DNA from: Limnohabitans sp.
GTDB taxonomy: Bacteria > Pseudomonadota > Gammaproteobacteria > Burkholderiales > Burkholderiaceae_C
NCBI GenBank assembly: GCA_030158125.1
Contig: JAOATL010000024.1
Location: 186,001-250,000, forward strand
DNA length: 64,000 nt
Reading direction: 5' to 3'
The translations under genes were made by a program, and so were the position numbers. The notes beneath the pieces are model-generated. The model was not told where the DNA came from. It ran no database searches and saw nothing but the letters and a program-made list of their open reading frames with translations. This document shows positions 8,694 to 16,763 of this stretch, one piece after another; the first letter of the stretch is position 1, and every line of letters starts with the position of its first letter.

Positions 8694-9566
8694 ATGCGCA
8701 TTGCTGCTTTCTTTTACCAAGACCAACCTCATGTGGGTTTGGTGTCTCAAGATTTGAACACCGTCACGCCATTCGACCTGCCGCTGGCCGATCGCGAACT
8801 GGGTGCACTCACCCTGGTAGATGCCCTGTCACGTGGCGAAGCTTTGCCAGCGCAGGGTGCCGCCATTGCCTTGAAAGATGTGCAATTGCGTGCGCCCCTG
8901 CCGCACCCCCGTCGTAACATTTTTTGCGTGGGTAAAAACTACCACGCACACGCCAAAGAATTTGCACGCAGTGGCTTTGACAGCAGTGCCAAAGCCGGCG
9001 GCGAAATTCCCGCCGAGCCCATCATCTTTACCAAAGTGCCGGAGTGCGTCATTGCCACGGGCGAAGCCATTGAGATGCCCAAAGTGTCAACCGCCATTGA
9101 CTACGAGGCAGAGTTGGCCGTGATCATTGGCAAGGGTGGTAAGGGCATTACCAAAGCAGATGCCATGAAGCATGTCTGGGGCTACACCATCGTCAATGAC
9201 GTGACGGCTCGCGACTGGCAAAACAAGCACATGCAATGGCACATGGGCAAATCGTTTGACACCTTCTGCCCCATGGGTCCTTGGCTGGTGAGCGCCGATG
9301 AGCTCGACGGTACCAACACCCATGTGCGCTGCTACGTGAATGGCGAAGAGCGCCAAAACGCCGCCACGCCCGATTTGATTTTTGACATTCCCACGCTCAT
9401 TGAAACTTTGAGTGCGGGCATTACCTTGTACCCGGGTGATGTCATTGCCACTGGCACGCCAGTGGGTGTGGGCATTGGCTTTACGCCGCCCAAATACCTC
9501 AAGGCTGGCGATGTGGTGCGCGTGGAAATCGATGGCATTGGCGCCATCGAAAACCCCGTTCAATGA
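8694..9566 (+). CDS. Fumarylacetoacetate hydrolase family protein
   Basis: A 290-residue enzyme from the ATG at 8694 (MRIAAFFYQDQPHVGLV). The FAH fold is clear: FCVGKNYHAHAKEF, PIIFTKVPE, the metal-binding glutamates in IDYEAELAVIIGKGG, GYTIVNDVTARDWQ, and the C-terminal PGDVIATGTPVGVGIGF. Family members cleave C-C bonds of, hydrate or isomerise acylpyruvates and related 2-keto acids, usually late in aromatic or heterocycle breakdown. Lying beside Bug transport genes and a molybdenum hydroxylase, it may complete a catabolic route, but that is inference. Its stop codon directly abuts the stop of metK on the other strand. Confidence 0.9.
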   Translation: MRIAAFFYQDQPHVGLVSQDLNTVTPFDLPLADRELGALTLVDALSRGEALPAQGAAIALKDVQLRAPLPHPRRNIFCVGKNYHAHAKEFARSGFDSSAKAGGEIPAEPIIFTKVPECVIATGEAIEMPKVSTAIDYEAELAVIIGKGGKGITKADAMKHVWGYTIVNDVTARDWQNKHMQWHMGKSFDTFCPMGPWLVSADELDGTNTHVRCYVNGEERQNAATPDLIFDIPTLIETLSAGITLYPGDVIATGTPVGVGIGFTPPKYLKAGDVVRVEIDGIGAIENPVQ

Positions 9567-10751
9567 TTACTTCAAGCCAGCAGCCGCACGCAGTGTGGCG
9601 GCCAGGTTGGTGCGTTCCCATGTGAAGTTGGGTTCGTCGCGGCCAAAGTGACCGTAGGCGGCCGTCTTGCTGTAGATGGGGCGCAAGAGGTCTAGCATTT
9701 GAATGATGCCTTTGGGGCGCAAGTCAAAGTGTTCGTTCACCAAAGCCGCAATTTGTTCGTCAGGGATCACGCCAGTGCCTTCGGTGTACACCGTCACGTT
9801 CATGGGGCGTGCCACGCCAATGGCGTAGGCCACTTGAATTTGACACTGTGTGGCCAGGCCTGCCGCCACAATGTTCTTGGCCACATAACGCGCCGCATAA
9901 GCCGCAGAGCGGTCCACTTTAGAGGGGTCTTTGCCGGAGAAAGCACCGCCGCCGTGGGGGCAAGCACCGCCGTAAGTGTCCACAATGATCTTGCGACCGG
10001 TTAAGCCGCAATCGCCTTGCGGGCCGCCAATGACAAAGCGGCCTGTGGGGTTGATCAGGTACTTGGTGTCTTGCAACCACTCTTTGGGCAACACAGGCTT
10101 GATGATCTCTTCAATGATGGCTTCATTGAAGCTGGCCTTCATTTTGGTGGCTGATTCGCTTTGATCTGGGCTGTGCTGAGTGGACAACACCACGGTGTCA
10201 ATGCTATGGGGCTTGCCGTCCACGTAGCGCATGGTCACTTGGCTTTTTGCATCAGGGCGCAGGAAAGGCAAGCGGCCGTCTTTGCGCAACTGGGCTTGAC
10301 GCTCGACCAAACGGTGCGCGTAGTATATGGGCGCAGGCATGAGGTCGGGGGTTTCGTCGCAGGCATAGCCAAACATCAGGCCTTGGTCGCCAGCGCCGGT
10401 ATTCAGGTGATCGTCAGACGCATGGTCCACACCTTGGGCAATGTCGTTGGACTGCTTGTCGTAGCAAACCATGACAGCACAACCTTTGTAGTCAATGCCG
10501 TACTCGGTGTTGTCGTAGCCAATGCGCTTGATGGTGTCGCGCGCCACTTGGATGTAGTCGACGTGGGCGTTGGTGGTGATTTCACCGGCCAGCACCACCA
10601 ACCCGGTATTGGTCAGGGTTTCGGCGGCCACGCGGCTGCGGGGGTCTTGTTCAAAAATAGCGTCAAGAATGGCGTCGGAAATTTGATCGGCAACCTTGTC
10701 GGGGTGGCCTTCGGACACGGATTCTGAGGTGAAAAGATAGTCATTCGCCAT
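9567..10751 (-). CDS. metK: S-adenosylmethionine synthetase
   Basis: A 394-residue protein starting at the ATG ending at 10751, with AGGAG eight bases upstream. It makes S-adenosylmethionine from ATP and methionine. The signature motifs are present: SEGHPDK near the N-terminus, [12 protein letters not shown] in the middle, and [19 protein letters not shown], the ATP phosphate-binding loop. Length and sequence are standard for a cytosolic tetrameric MetK. It is convergent with and directly adjacent to the FAH-family gene (no spacer) and divergent from a lipid A acyltransferase gene. I see no recognisable SAM riboswitch in its leader, only a short UUCG hairpin (10832-10845). Confidence 0.98.
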   Translation of the reverse strand: MANDYLFTSESVSEGHPDKVADQISDAILDAIFEQDPRSRVAAETLTNTGLVVLAGEITTNAHVDYIQVARDTIKRIGYDNTEYGIDYKGCAVMVCYDKQSNDIAQGVDHASDDHLNTGAGDQGLMFGYACDETPDLMPAPIYYAHRLVERQAQLRKDGRLPFLRPDAKSQVTMRYVDGKPHSIDTVVLSTQHSPDQSESATKMKASFNEAIIEEIIKPVLPKEWLQDTKYLINPTGRFVIGGPQGDCGLTGRKIIVDTYGGACPHGGGAFSGKDPSKVDRSAAYAARYVAKNIVAAGLATQCQIQVAYAIGVARPMNVTVYTEGTGVIPDEQIAALVNEHFDLRPKGIIQMLDLLRPIYSKTAAYGHFGRDEPNFTWERTNLAATLRAAAGLK

Positions 10752-10831
10752 GAGGGTTCTCCTAAAGTTTGGCATGCGTGTTGATCTGCGCTACCTGAGC
10801 TTTAGGGGCCGCGGCGAACGCTTTAGCAGAT

Positions 10832-10845
10832 TTGTCCGAAGACAA
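10832..10845 (-). other. Small UUCG-tetraloop hairpin upstream of metK
   Basis: On the minus strand TTGTC-TTCG-GACAA forms a five-pair stem closed by a C(UUCG)G tetraloop, an unusually stable RNA loop. It lies about 80 bases upstream of the metK start and could be in its leader, or upstream of its promoter. A role is not established. Confidence 0.35.
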
Positions 10846-10947
10846 GGCACAATCCGGGGCATGTGATGCATGCTGTCTAGACGGTGTGTGTCGCCCTGCA
10901 AGTTGCTCTGTTTAACTCAGCGACCCGCGTAGTTTACCAAACACAAC

Positions 10948-11790
10948 ATGATTTTTTGGTTTCGTTTTTTGGCCCATTGGCCTTTGTGGACATTGCATGC
11001 ACTAGGCCAGCTCATTGGTTGGCTGGCTTGGCTGTTGTCGCCCACTTACAGGCGCCGGTTTATGGCCAACGTGCAAACCGCTGGCTTGCGCGGATGGCAA
11101 GTGTTGGGTGCCGTGGGGCAGGCGGGTTGCATGTCGACCGAATTGCCGCGGCTTTGGTTGGGCAAACAGCCCTCCGTGACCTGGGCTTCTGGTGCCTTGG
11201 ACACCACCGATGACGCCTATGCTGCAGGGCAAGGCGTGATATTTTTAACCCCGCATTTGGGTTGTTTTGAAATTGCGGCACAAGCCATCGCCGATGCTTT
11301 CAGTGCGAAGTACGGACCGTTGACCGTGCTTTTTCGGCCTTCGCGCCAACCCGGCTTGGCGCAAGTGATGGAAGCCTCTCGCGCCAGACCCGGCCTTGAA
11401 ACGGCCCCCACCACCTTGGCCGGTGTGCGCCAAATGATCAAGGCTTTAAGGGCGGGGCGATCGGTGGGCTTGTTGCCAGACCAAGTGCCGCCTGAAGGCA
11501 TGGGGCAGTGGGCGCCATTTTTTGGCAAGCCTGCTTACACCATGACCTTGGCCGCACGCTTGACCTTGCAGACGGGTGCCAAGCTGGTTTTGGTTTGGGG
11601 CGAGCGCTTGCCGTGGGGCCAAGGCTATCGCATTCACACAAGTGAGTTGCCAGGTGAATTGGCCACCGATGTGGGGGGTGTTGTGTTGCAGATCAACCAA
11701 GCCATGGAACACTTGATTTTGCAGCGACCTGCGCAATATTTGTGGGGCTATGCCCGCTACAAACAGCCGCGTCAGGACCACCCCGCATGA
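10948..11790 (+). CDS. Lipid A biosynthesis acyltransferase, LpxL/HtrB family (first of two)
   Basis: A 280-residue inner-membrane acyltransferase. An N-terminal hydrophobic segment (LWTLHALGQLIGWLAWLL) anchors it. The catalytic motif of the family, H-x4-D/E, appears as HLGCFE (in FLTPHLGCFEI), followed by LFRPSRQPGL and GRSVGLLPDQVPPEGMG. Such enzymes add the secondary acyl chains to lipid A from acyl-ACP. It overlaps the next, related gene by ATGA, so the two are translationally coupled and probably add two different chains. Which position or chain length each serves cannot be told from sequence. Confidence 0.9.
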   Translation: MIFWFRFLAHWPLWTLHALGQLIGWLAWLLSPTYRRRFMANVQTAGLRGWQVLGAVGQAGCMSTELPRLWLGKQPSVTWASGALDTTDDAYAAGQGVIFLTPHLGCFEIAAQAIADAFSAKYGPLTVLFRPSRQPGLAQVMEASRARPGLETAPTTLAGVRQMIKALRAGRSVGLLPDQVPPEGMGQWAPFFGKPAYTMTLAARLTLQTGAKLVLVWGERLPWGQGYRIHTSELPGELATDVGGVVLQINQAMEHLILQRPAQYLWGYARYKQPRQDHPA

Positions 11791-12680
11791 GTGCTGTGTT
11801 CATTGCTTTGATGCGGTTTTTGGCGCATTGGCCACTGCCTGCACTGCGCATCTTGGGTCACGTCTTGGGATGCTTGCTGTGGGCTGTTGTGCCCAACCGC
11901 CGACGTGTTGTACAGACCAATTTGCGCTTGTGTTTTCCTCTCAAATCTGAAACAGAGGTACGTGCCTTGGCGCGTGCGCATTTTGTGCAATTTGCACAAT
12001 CCTTGTTGGACCGTGCTTGGTTGTGGCACGCGCCATTGGCCACAGTGGCAACTCGTTTGAAATGGGTTGGCACCGACAAGGCGCTGCAGCAATTGGCCCA
12101 AGAAGGCCCCAAGATTGTGTTTGCCCCTCACTTTGTCGGCTTGGACGCGGGGGGCTTGGCCTTGACCTTGAAGGCCAGCAAACCGGTGTCGTTTATTTTT
12201 GTACCCCAGCACAACAAAGTGATGGATGCATGGGTTAGCCAAGGTCGCCAAAGAACCGGCAATGTGAAGCCTTATTTTCGGCACGAAGGTGTGAAGCACA
12301 TCATGAGCGGATTGCGTTTGGGCGAAATGTTGCACCTGTCACCCGACATGGATTTTGGGCCAGAAGAATCTATCTTCGTTTCCTTCATGGGCGTGCCTGC
12401 AGCCACGGTGCCCTCCTTGTCGCGCTTTGCCCGACTGGGCCGCGCACCGGTCATGAGTTTGGTGACAAGGATGACGCCACAAGGCTATGAAATGGACGTG
12501 TCCGAGTGTTGGCAAGACTTTCCCACAGCCGATGTGCAGGCCGACACCCAGCGGATGAACGATGCACTGGCCAAGGCCATTGAAGGCTCACCCGCGCAAT
12601 ATTATTGGGTGCACAAACGCTTTAAAACACGCCCTGTAGGTGCGCCAGCTGTTTACAAGAAGGCGGCCATTTCGCGCTGA
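11787..12680 (+). CDS. Lipid A biosynthesis acyltransferase, LpxL/HtrB family (second of two)
   Basis: A 297-residue paralogue of the gene before it, starting at the ATG overlapping the previous stop codon (11787-11790). RFLAHWPLPALRILGHVLGCLLWAVVPNRRRVVQTNLRLCFP is the usual anchor and NL motif of LpxL-type enzymes. HFVGLD gives the H-x4-D catalytic motif, and GLRLGEMLHLSPDMDFGPEESIFVSFMG the substrate-binding loop. The end NDALAKAIEGSPAQYYWVHKRFKTRP is diagnostic for the family. Its last 28 bases overlap the 3' end of the convergent hydrolase gene. Confidence 0.92.
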   Translation: MSAVFIALMRFLAHWPLPALRILGHVLGCLLWAVVPNRRRVVQTNLRLCFPLKSETEVRALARAHFVQFAQSLLDRAWLWHAPLATVATRLKWVGTDKALQQLAQEGPKIVFAPHFVGLDAGGLALTLKASKPVSFIFVPQHNKVMDAWVSQGRQRTGNVKPYFRHEGVKHIMSGLRLGEMLHLSPDMDFGPEESIFVSFMGVPAATVPSLSRFARLGRAPVMSLVTRMTPQGYEMDVSECWQDFPTADVQADTQRMNDALAKAIEGSPAQYYWVHKRFKTRPVGAPAVYKKAAISR

Positions 12681-13543
12681 ACAATGCCGGGCTGCTCATG
12701 CACCACCCAGTGTGATGCGTTGCTGATGGGCACATAGGTGAGCTGAGGAATGTACTGCGACAAACCTTCGTTCAAACTGGGCAGCAGGGCCACATCCTTC
12801 AAGCCCCACAGCAACAAAGTGGGCACCTGAATGTGCAACATGCTGTCGGGCAACTCCAAATTTTGCAGCGTGTTTTCACCGGGCTTGCTGGGCTTCAAGG
12901 GCGAGGCGCAGTAATAGTTCAGGCCACCTTGCAAACCGCATGACCATGCTGCAAGGTACTGAGCTTTGACCTCAGGCGTCAGCCATGTGGGTTGGAGCCC
13001 TTTTGCCAAAAAGCCAAACATCACTTCAAACTGATTGGCACTGAGCTCAGTCGCAGCGTGTGGCTCGCAGAAATAATTCATGTACTCGCTGGCCGCAATT
13101 TGCGCGGGATTGCTTTTGAGGTCGCGTAAAAAAGTACCTGGATGCGGCGAGTTGATGATGAACAATTTTTGCATCAACTGAGGCAATTGGTTGGCAATGT
13201 TCCACGCCACACCACCGCCCCAATCGTGCGCCACCAGCGCTTTCAAAGGCGCTGTGCCTGCTTCAATTTGAATCAGGGCGGCAATGTCTTGCACCAAGAA
13301 TTTGGCCCGATACGCAGCCACATCGCTGGGCTGGCTTGATTTTTCGTAACCCCGCAAATTGGGCGCCACACACCGGTAGCCACCGTTTTCGGGTTTGGCG
13401 AAATGCAGCAACATCTCATCCCATACAAATGCGGCCTCTGGAAACCCGTGCAAGAACATCAACACAGGCTGCCCTTTGGTGCCAGCGGCCCGGCAACTCA
13501 GTTGAATGCCGTGGGGCAGGTCTTGCTGCCAAGTTTCAATCAT
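12653..13543 (-). CDS. Alpha/beta hydrolase (epoxide hydrolase / haloalkanoate-dehalogenase-like)
   Basis: A 296-residue alpha/beta-hydrolase-fold protein. MFLHGFPEAAFVWDEML carries the oxyanion HGxP motif, and VAHDWGGGVAWNIA holds an aspartate nucleophile elbow as in epoxide hydrolases and haloacetate dehalogenases. WGLKDVALLP supplies the acid residue, and NASHWVVHEQP the histidine. The substrate cannot be inferred. Its first bases overlap the stop of engB upstream (13536-13543), so the two are probably one transcription unit, and its end overlaps the convergent acyltransferase by 28 bases. Confidence 0.85.
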   Translation of the reverse strand: MIETWQQDLPHGIQLSCRAAGTKGQPVLMFLHGFPEAAFVWDEMLLHFAKPENGGYRCVAPNLRGYEKSSQPSDVAAYRAKFLVQDIAALIQIEAGTAPLKALVAHDWGGGVAWNIANQLPQLMQKLFIINSPHPGTFLRDLKSNPAQIAASEYMNYFCEPHAATELSANQFEVMFGFLAKGLQPTWLTPEVKAQYLAAWSCGLQGGLNYYCASPLKPSKPGENTLQNLELPDSMLHIQVPTLLLWGLKDVALLPSLNEGLSQYIPQLTYVPISNASHWVVHEQPGIVQREMAAFL

Positions 13544-14261
13544 CGGTGTGCGTCCAGTCCCACATCAGTTGGGCCAAATCTTCAACCCCTTGTTTTTTGA
13601 GGGCAGAAAACAATTTGGCCTGACCGCCACCCGCTTGAAGCTTGGCAATTGACAAGGCTTTGGCGCCCTCTGAGCGGGTGAGCTTGTCTGACTTGGTGAG
13701 CAATACCAAGAAGTTCAGGCCTTCCTCCACGCGAGGGCGAATGACCTCCAGGAGAACCTCGTCCAGCTCGGTCATGCCCAAGCGGGGGTCGCACAACAGC
13801 ACAATGCCTTTGAGGTTTTCGCGGGTGACCAGGTAATTGGCCATGACTTTTTGCCAGCGCAGCTTGTCTTGCTTGGGCACAGCGGCATAGCCGTAGCCTG
13901 GCAAGTCGGCCAAAACAGCATCTGTCACACCCTGCTTGCCCAGTGCAAACAGGTTGATGTGCTGGGTTCGGCCTGGTTTTTTGGAGGCAAAAGCCAGCTG
14001 TTTTTGTTGGGTGAGGGTGTTGATGCAGGTCGATTTGCCCGCGTTTGAGCGGCCCACAAAGGCAATTTCGGGCACGTCGAGCGCTGGCAAATGGAACAAT
14101 TCAGCCGCTGTGGTCAGAAATCGGGCCGTGTGCATCCAGCCCATGGGCGTGATGGGCTTGATGTCGGGCGTTGCTGGGGCCGTGGCCGCCTTGGTAGAGG
14201 GCTTTCGCACCTTGGGAGGCACGATGGGATCGGTGGAATCGGGGCTTGTTTTGGTGGCCAT
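13536..14261 (-). CDS. engB: Ribosome biogenesis GTPase EngB (YihA/YsxC)
   Basis: A 241-residue GTPase from the ATG ending at 14261; a TTG nine bases further upstream is less likely. The G1 motif is GRSNAGKST (residues 70-78), G3 is DLPGYGYAAV, G4 is TKSDK, and G5 lies at SALK. EngB helps assemble the large ribosomal subunit. The N-terminal 40 residues, rich in Lys, Pro, Ala and Thr, are longer than in E. coli YihA and look disordered. It is divergent from a cytochrome c4 gene 79 bases away, the common neighbour of engB in Burkholderiales. Confidence 0.95.
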   Translation of the reverse strand: MATKTSPDSTDPIVPPKVRKPSTKAATAPATPDIKPITPMGWMHTARFLTTAAELFHLPALDVPEIAFVGRSNAGKSTCINTLTQQKQLAFASKKPGRTQHINLFALGKQGVTDAVLADLPGYGYAAVPKQDKLRWQKVMANYLVTRENLKGIVLLCDPRLGMTELDEVLLEVIRPRVEEGLNFLVLLTKSDKLTRSEGAKALSIAKLQAGGGQAKLFSALKKQGVEDLAQLMWDWTHTDD

Positions 14262-14340
14262 TCGGGTCAAACTTTAAGGGCGTCAGAAATGACGCAAGCA
14301 GGCATTGTAGAATCCCATGGTTTAGCGCCCACTATTTCGG

Positions 14341-14982
14341 ATGTCGTCCATGAAGTCAATGACTAAATTTTTGTTCGCCGCCTTCGCATCAGTTTTGATG
14401 GTTGGCTCTGTTTTTGCTGCCGATGCTGCGCCCAAGGCCGAAAAGCCCGATCTGGCCAAAGGCGAGGCCATTGTGGCGGGCGTTTGTGCCGCTTGCCACT
14501 CGGCCGATGGCAATTCCATGATTCCTCTCAACCCCAAGCTGTCTCAGCAACATCCTGAGTACACCGTCAAGCAATTGCAAGAGTTCAAATCTGGCAAGCG
14601 TGCCAATCCGGTCATGAGCGGCTTTGCGTCTCAGTTGAGCGATGCCGACATGCGCAATGTGGCGTATTTCTTGGCCAGCAAACCTGCTGCGCCTGGTTTC
14701 GCCAAAGAAAAAGAAACAGCTGGTTTGGGTGAAAAGATTTACCGCGGCGGCATCGCCGATCGCCAAATTGCCGCTTGTGCGGGCTGCCACAGCCCCAATG
14801 GTTCTGGCATGCCTGCGCAGTACCCCCGTTTGTCTGGCCAACATGCCGATTACACCGCCAGTCAACTGACGCAGTTCCGTGATGGCGTTCGCAAAAACAG
14901 CCTGCAAATGACCCAAGTGGCAGCCAAAATGAATGACCGCGAAATCAAGGCTGTGGCAGATTACATCGCTGGTTTGCGTTAA
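14341..14982 (+). CDS. Dihaem cytochrome c4-type protein
   Basis: A 213-residue exported protein. The signal peptide (KFLFAAFASVLMVGSVFA) ends near residue 27. Two haem-binding CxxCH sites are present: CAACH at 49-53 and CAGCH at 146-150, one in each half of a repeated fold, with methionine ligand candidates NPVMSGFA and NSLQMTQVA. These are the features of cytochrome c4, a periplasmic electron carrier feeding terminal oxidases. The start could also be the ATG at 14350 or 14359. A strong terminator follows at 15018-15046. Confidence 0.93.
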   Translation: MSSMKSMTKFLFAAFASVLMVGSVFAADAAPKAEKPDLAKGEAIVAGVCAACHSADGNSMIPLNPKLSQQHPEYTVKQLQEFKSGKRANPVMSGFASQLSDADMRNVAYFLASKPAAPGFAKEKETAGLGEKIYRGGIADRQIAACAGCHSPNGSGMPAQYPRLSGQHADYTASQLTQFRDGVRKNSLQMTQVAAKMNDREIKAVADYIAGLR

Positions 14983-15017
14983 TCGCACCCCAGACGACCC
15001 CGAAGTCGTCAATCTCA

Positions 15018-15046
15018 AAAATGGGCCTCTCAGGCCCATTTTTTTT
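15018..15046 (+). terminator. Intrinsic terminator after the cytochrome c4 gene
   Basis: AAAATGGGCCT and AGGCCCATTTT form an 11-pair stem around the loop CTC, followed by a T-run ending at 15046. It lies 36 bases after the stop codon of the cytochrome gene. Confidence 0.93.
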
Positions 15047-15129
15047 GTCGAAGTCTGCGCTTTAACCCTTGGTCATACGGGGTTTTGCCTGAAGTTTTCC
15101 AATGCATTCAAATTGATCGAAAGCTTGTC

Positions 15130-16122
15130 ATGCTCATTCGCACTCACCAAGATGGCTTTATTCACCCGCTCAGCAGCGAAATCACGTCGCCTGAGGCTTA
15201 CGCCACCCGGCGGCAATTGCTGCGTCAGTGGACAGCGGGCGCCGCTGCAGCTGGCTTGTCAGCTTGGGGGCAACGCGAGGCTTTCGCGCAAGGAACGACG
15301 GCCAAGCTGGCGGCTTTGCCCGCCAATCAATCGCCGGTGCAAGGCGCCATGGCGGTTGAAAAACTGACCTCTCAGCACGACGCCACCACGTACAACAACT
15401 TCTACGAATTTGGCGTGGACAAATCCGACCCCGCGCGCAAAGCCCATACGCTGAAAACCACGCCATGGTCTATCGAGGTCGAGGGCTTGGTCAAAAAGCC
15501 CACGCGTTTTAACTTGGAAGACATCATGAAATGGGGGGCCATGCAAGAGCGCATTTACCGCTTGCGTTGCGTGGAAGGCTGGTCCATGGTCATTCCTTGG
15601 ATTGGGTATTCTTTGTCCGATTTGATTCGGCGCGTGGAGCCCTTGCCTGGCGCCAAGTACATTGAATTCATCACGCAGGCAGATGCCCAAACCATGCCTG
15701 GTATTCGCGGTGGTTATTTGGATTGGCCATACACCGAAGGCCTGCGCATGGACGAAGCCATGCACCCTTTAACTCTCCTCAGCTTTGGCATGTATGGCGA
15801 GGTCTTGCCCAAACAGAACGGTGCGCCCGTGCGCTTGGTGGTGCCTTGGAAATATGGTTTCAAAAGTGGCAAGAGCATTGTCAAAATTCGCTTTGTAGAA
15901 AAGCAGCCTGTGGTGTCGTGGGAAAAGGCGGCGCCGCAAGAGTATGGTTTTTATTCCAACGTCAACCCCAAGGTGGACCATCCGCGCTGGAGCCAGGCTT
16001 CCGAGCGACGCATCGGTGAAGGCGGTCTGCTGGACAAAAAACGCAAGACCCTGATGTTCAACGGCTACGAGGCGCAAGTGGCATCGCTCTATGCTGGCAT
16101 GGACTTGGTCAAACACTTCTGA
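15130..16122 (+). CDS. msrP: Periplasmic methionine sulfoxide reductase, molybdopterin subunit MsrP (YedY)
   Basis: A 330-residue protein from the ATG at 15130 (an in-frame TTG at 15085 is the alternative). A twin-arginine signal ([10 protein letters not shown], Arg27-28) directs folded export by Tat. Cys147 in [15 protein letters not shown] is the molybdenum ligand of the sulfite-oxidase fold. [20 protein letters not shown] and [10 protein letters not shown] are hallmark MsrP segments. It reduces methionine sulfoxide in envelope proteins using electrons from MsrQ, whose gene begins at the last base of its stop codon. The tatABC genes needed for export are at 52648-54157. Confidence 0.96.
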   Translation: MLIRTHQDGFIHPLSSEITSPEAYATRRQLLRQWTAGAAAAGLSAWGQREAFAQGTTAKLAALPANQSPVQGAMAVEKLTSQHDATTYNNFYEFGVDKSDPARKAHTLKTTPWSIEVEGLVKKPTRFNLEDIMKWGAMQERIYRLRCVEGWSMVIPWIGYSLSDLIRRVEPLPGAKYIEFITQADAQTMPGIRGGYLDWPYTEGLRMDEAMHPLTLLSFGMYGEVLPKQNGAPVRLVVPWKYGFKSGKSIVKIRFVEKQPVVSWEKAAPQEYGFYSNVNPKVDHPRWSQASERRIGEGGLLDKKRKTLMFNGYEAQVASLYAGMDLVKHF

Positions 16123-16763
16123 TGCGGCGTTTGCACACCCATCAGCACTTACGTCAGCACTTACGTCATCCGTTGGCCAAGTGGACATGGGTGGCATGTT
16201 CGCTTGTGCCATTTGTGTATTTGTGCGCAGGCGTTTGGTGGGACCGTTTGGGCCCCAATCCAGCAGAGGCCCTGATTCGCGCCAGCGGTGATTGGACCTT
16301 GCGATTCTTGTGCATCACCTTGTTGATCACACCCTTGCGCATCACCACCCAATGGCCCGAGTGGCTTTTGTTCAGACGCAGCTTGGGCTTGCTGACCTTC
16401 TTCTACGCGTGCCTCCATGCGCTGTGCTACAGCCTGCTCGACATGTCGTGGGAATGGGATGAGATTGCCAAGGACATTGTCAAACGCCCCTTCATTGCAG
16501 TGGGCCTTGCCTGCTTTGTGCTTTTGATGGCGTTGGCCGCCACCTCGTTCAATGCGGCGGTGAAAGCCATGGGCGCAACACGTTGGCGCCAATTGCACCG
16601 GGCTGTGTATGCCGTTGCGGTGCTGGGCATTTTGCATTTCTTTTGGATGCGTGCCACCAAAAGAAATTTTGCAGAGGTCTGGTTGTACGCCAGCCTCTTA
16701 GGTGCGCTGTTGGGTTGGCGCGTTTATCACTTCACCAAGCGTTCGCTTTGGAAGGTGTCTTGA
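16122..16763 (+). CDS. msrQ: Haem-binding membrane subunit MsrQ (YedZ)
   Basis: A 213-residue integral membrane protein of the ferric-reductase-like family, the quinol or flavin-fed electron donor to MsrP. About five or six hydrophobic helices are visible, for example WTWVACSLVPFVYLCAGVWW and LACFVLLMALAATSFNAAV. Histidines in YACLHALCY, RQLHRAVYAV and GILHFFW are candidate haem ligands. Its ATG overlaps the msrP TGA by one base (TGATG). The last 37 bases overlap the convergent lysA. Confidence 0.95.
   Translation: MRRLHTHQHLRQHLRHPLAKWTWVACSLVPFVYLCAGVWWDRLGPNPAEALIRASGDWTLRFLCITLLITPLRITTQWPEWLLFRRSLGLLTFFYACLHALCYSLLDMSWEWDEIAKDIVKRPFIAVGLACFVLLMALAATSFNAAVKAMGATRWRQLHRAVYAVAVLGILHFFWMRATKRNFAEVWLYASLLGALLGWRVYHFTKRSLWKVS

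Noticed and set aside
10752-10947. SAM or SAH riboswitch before metK
   Set aside because: I could not match the region to any known SAM or SAH riboswitch pattern; only a small hairpin is present.
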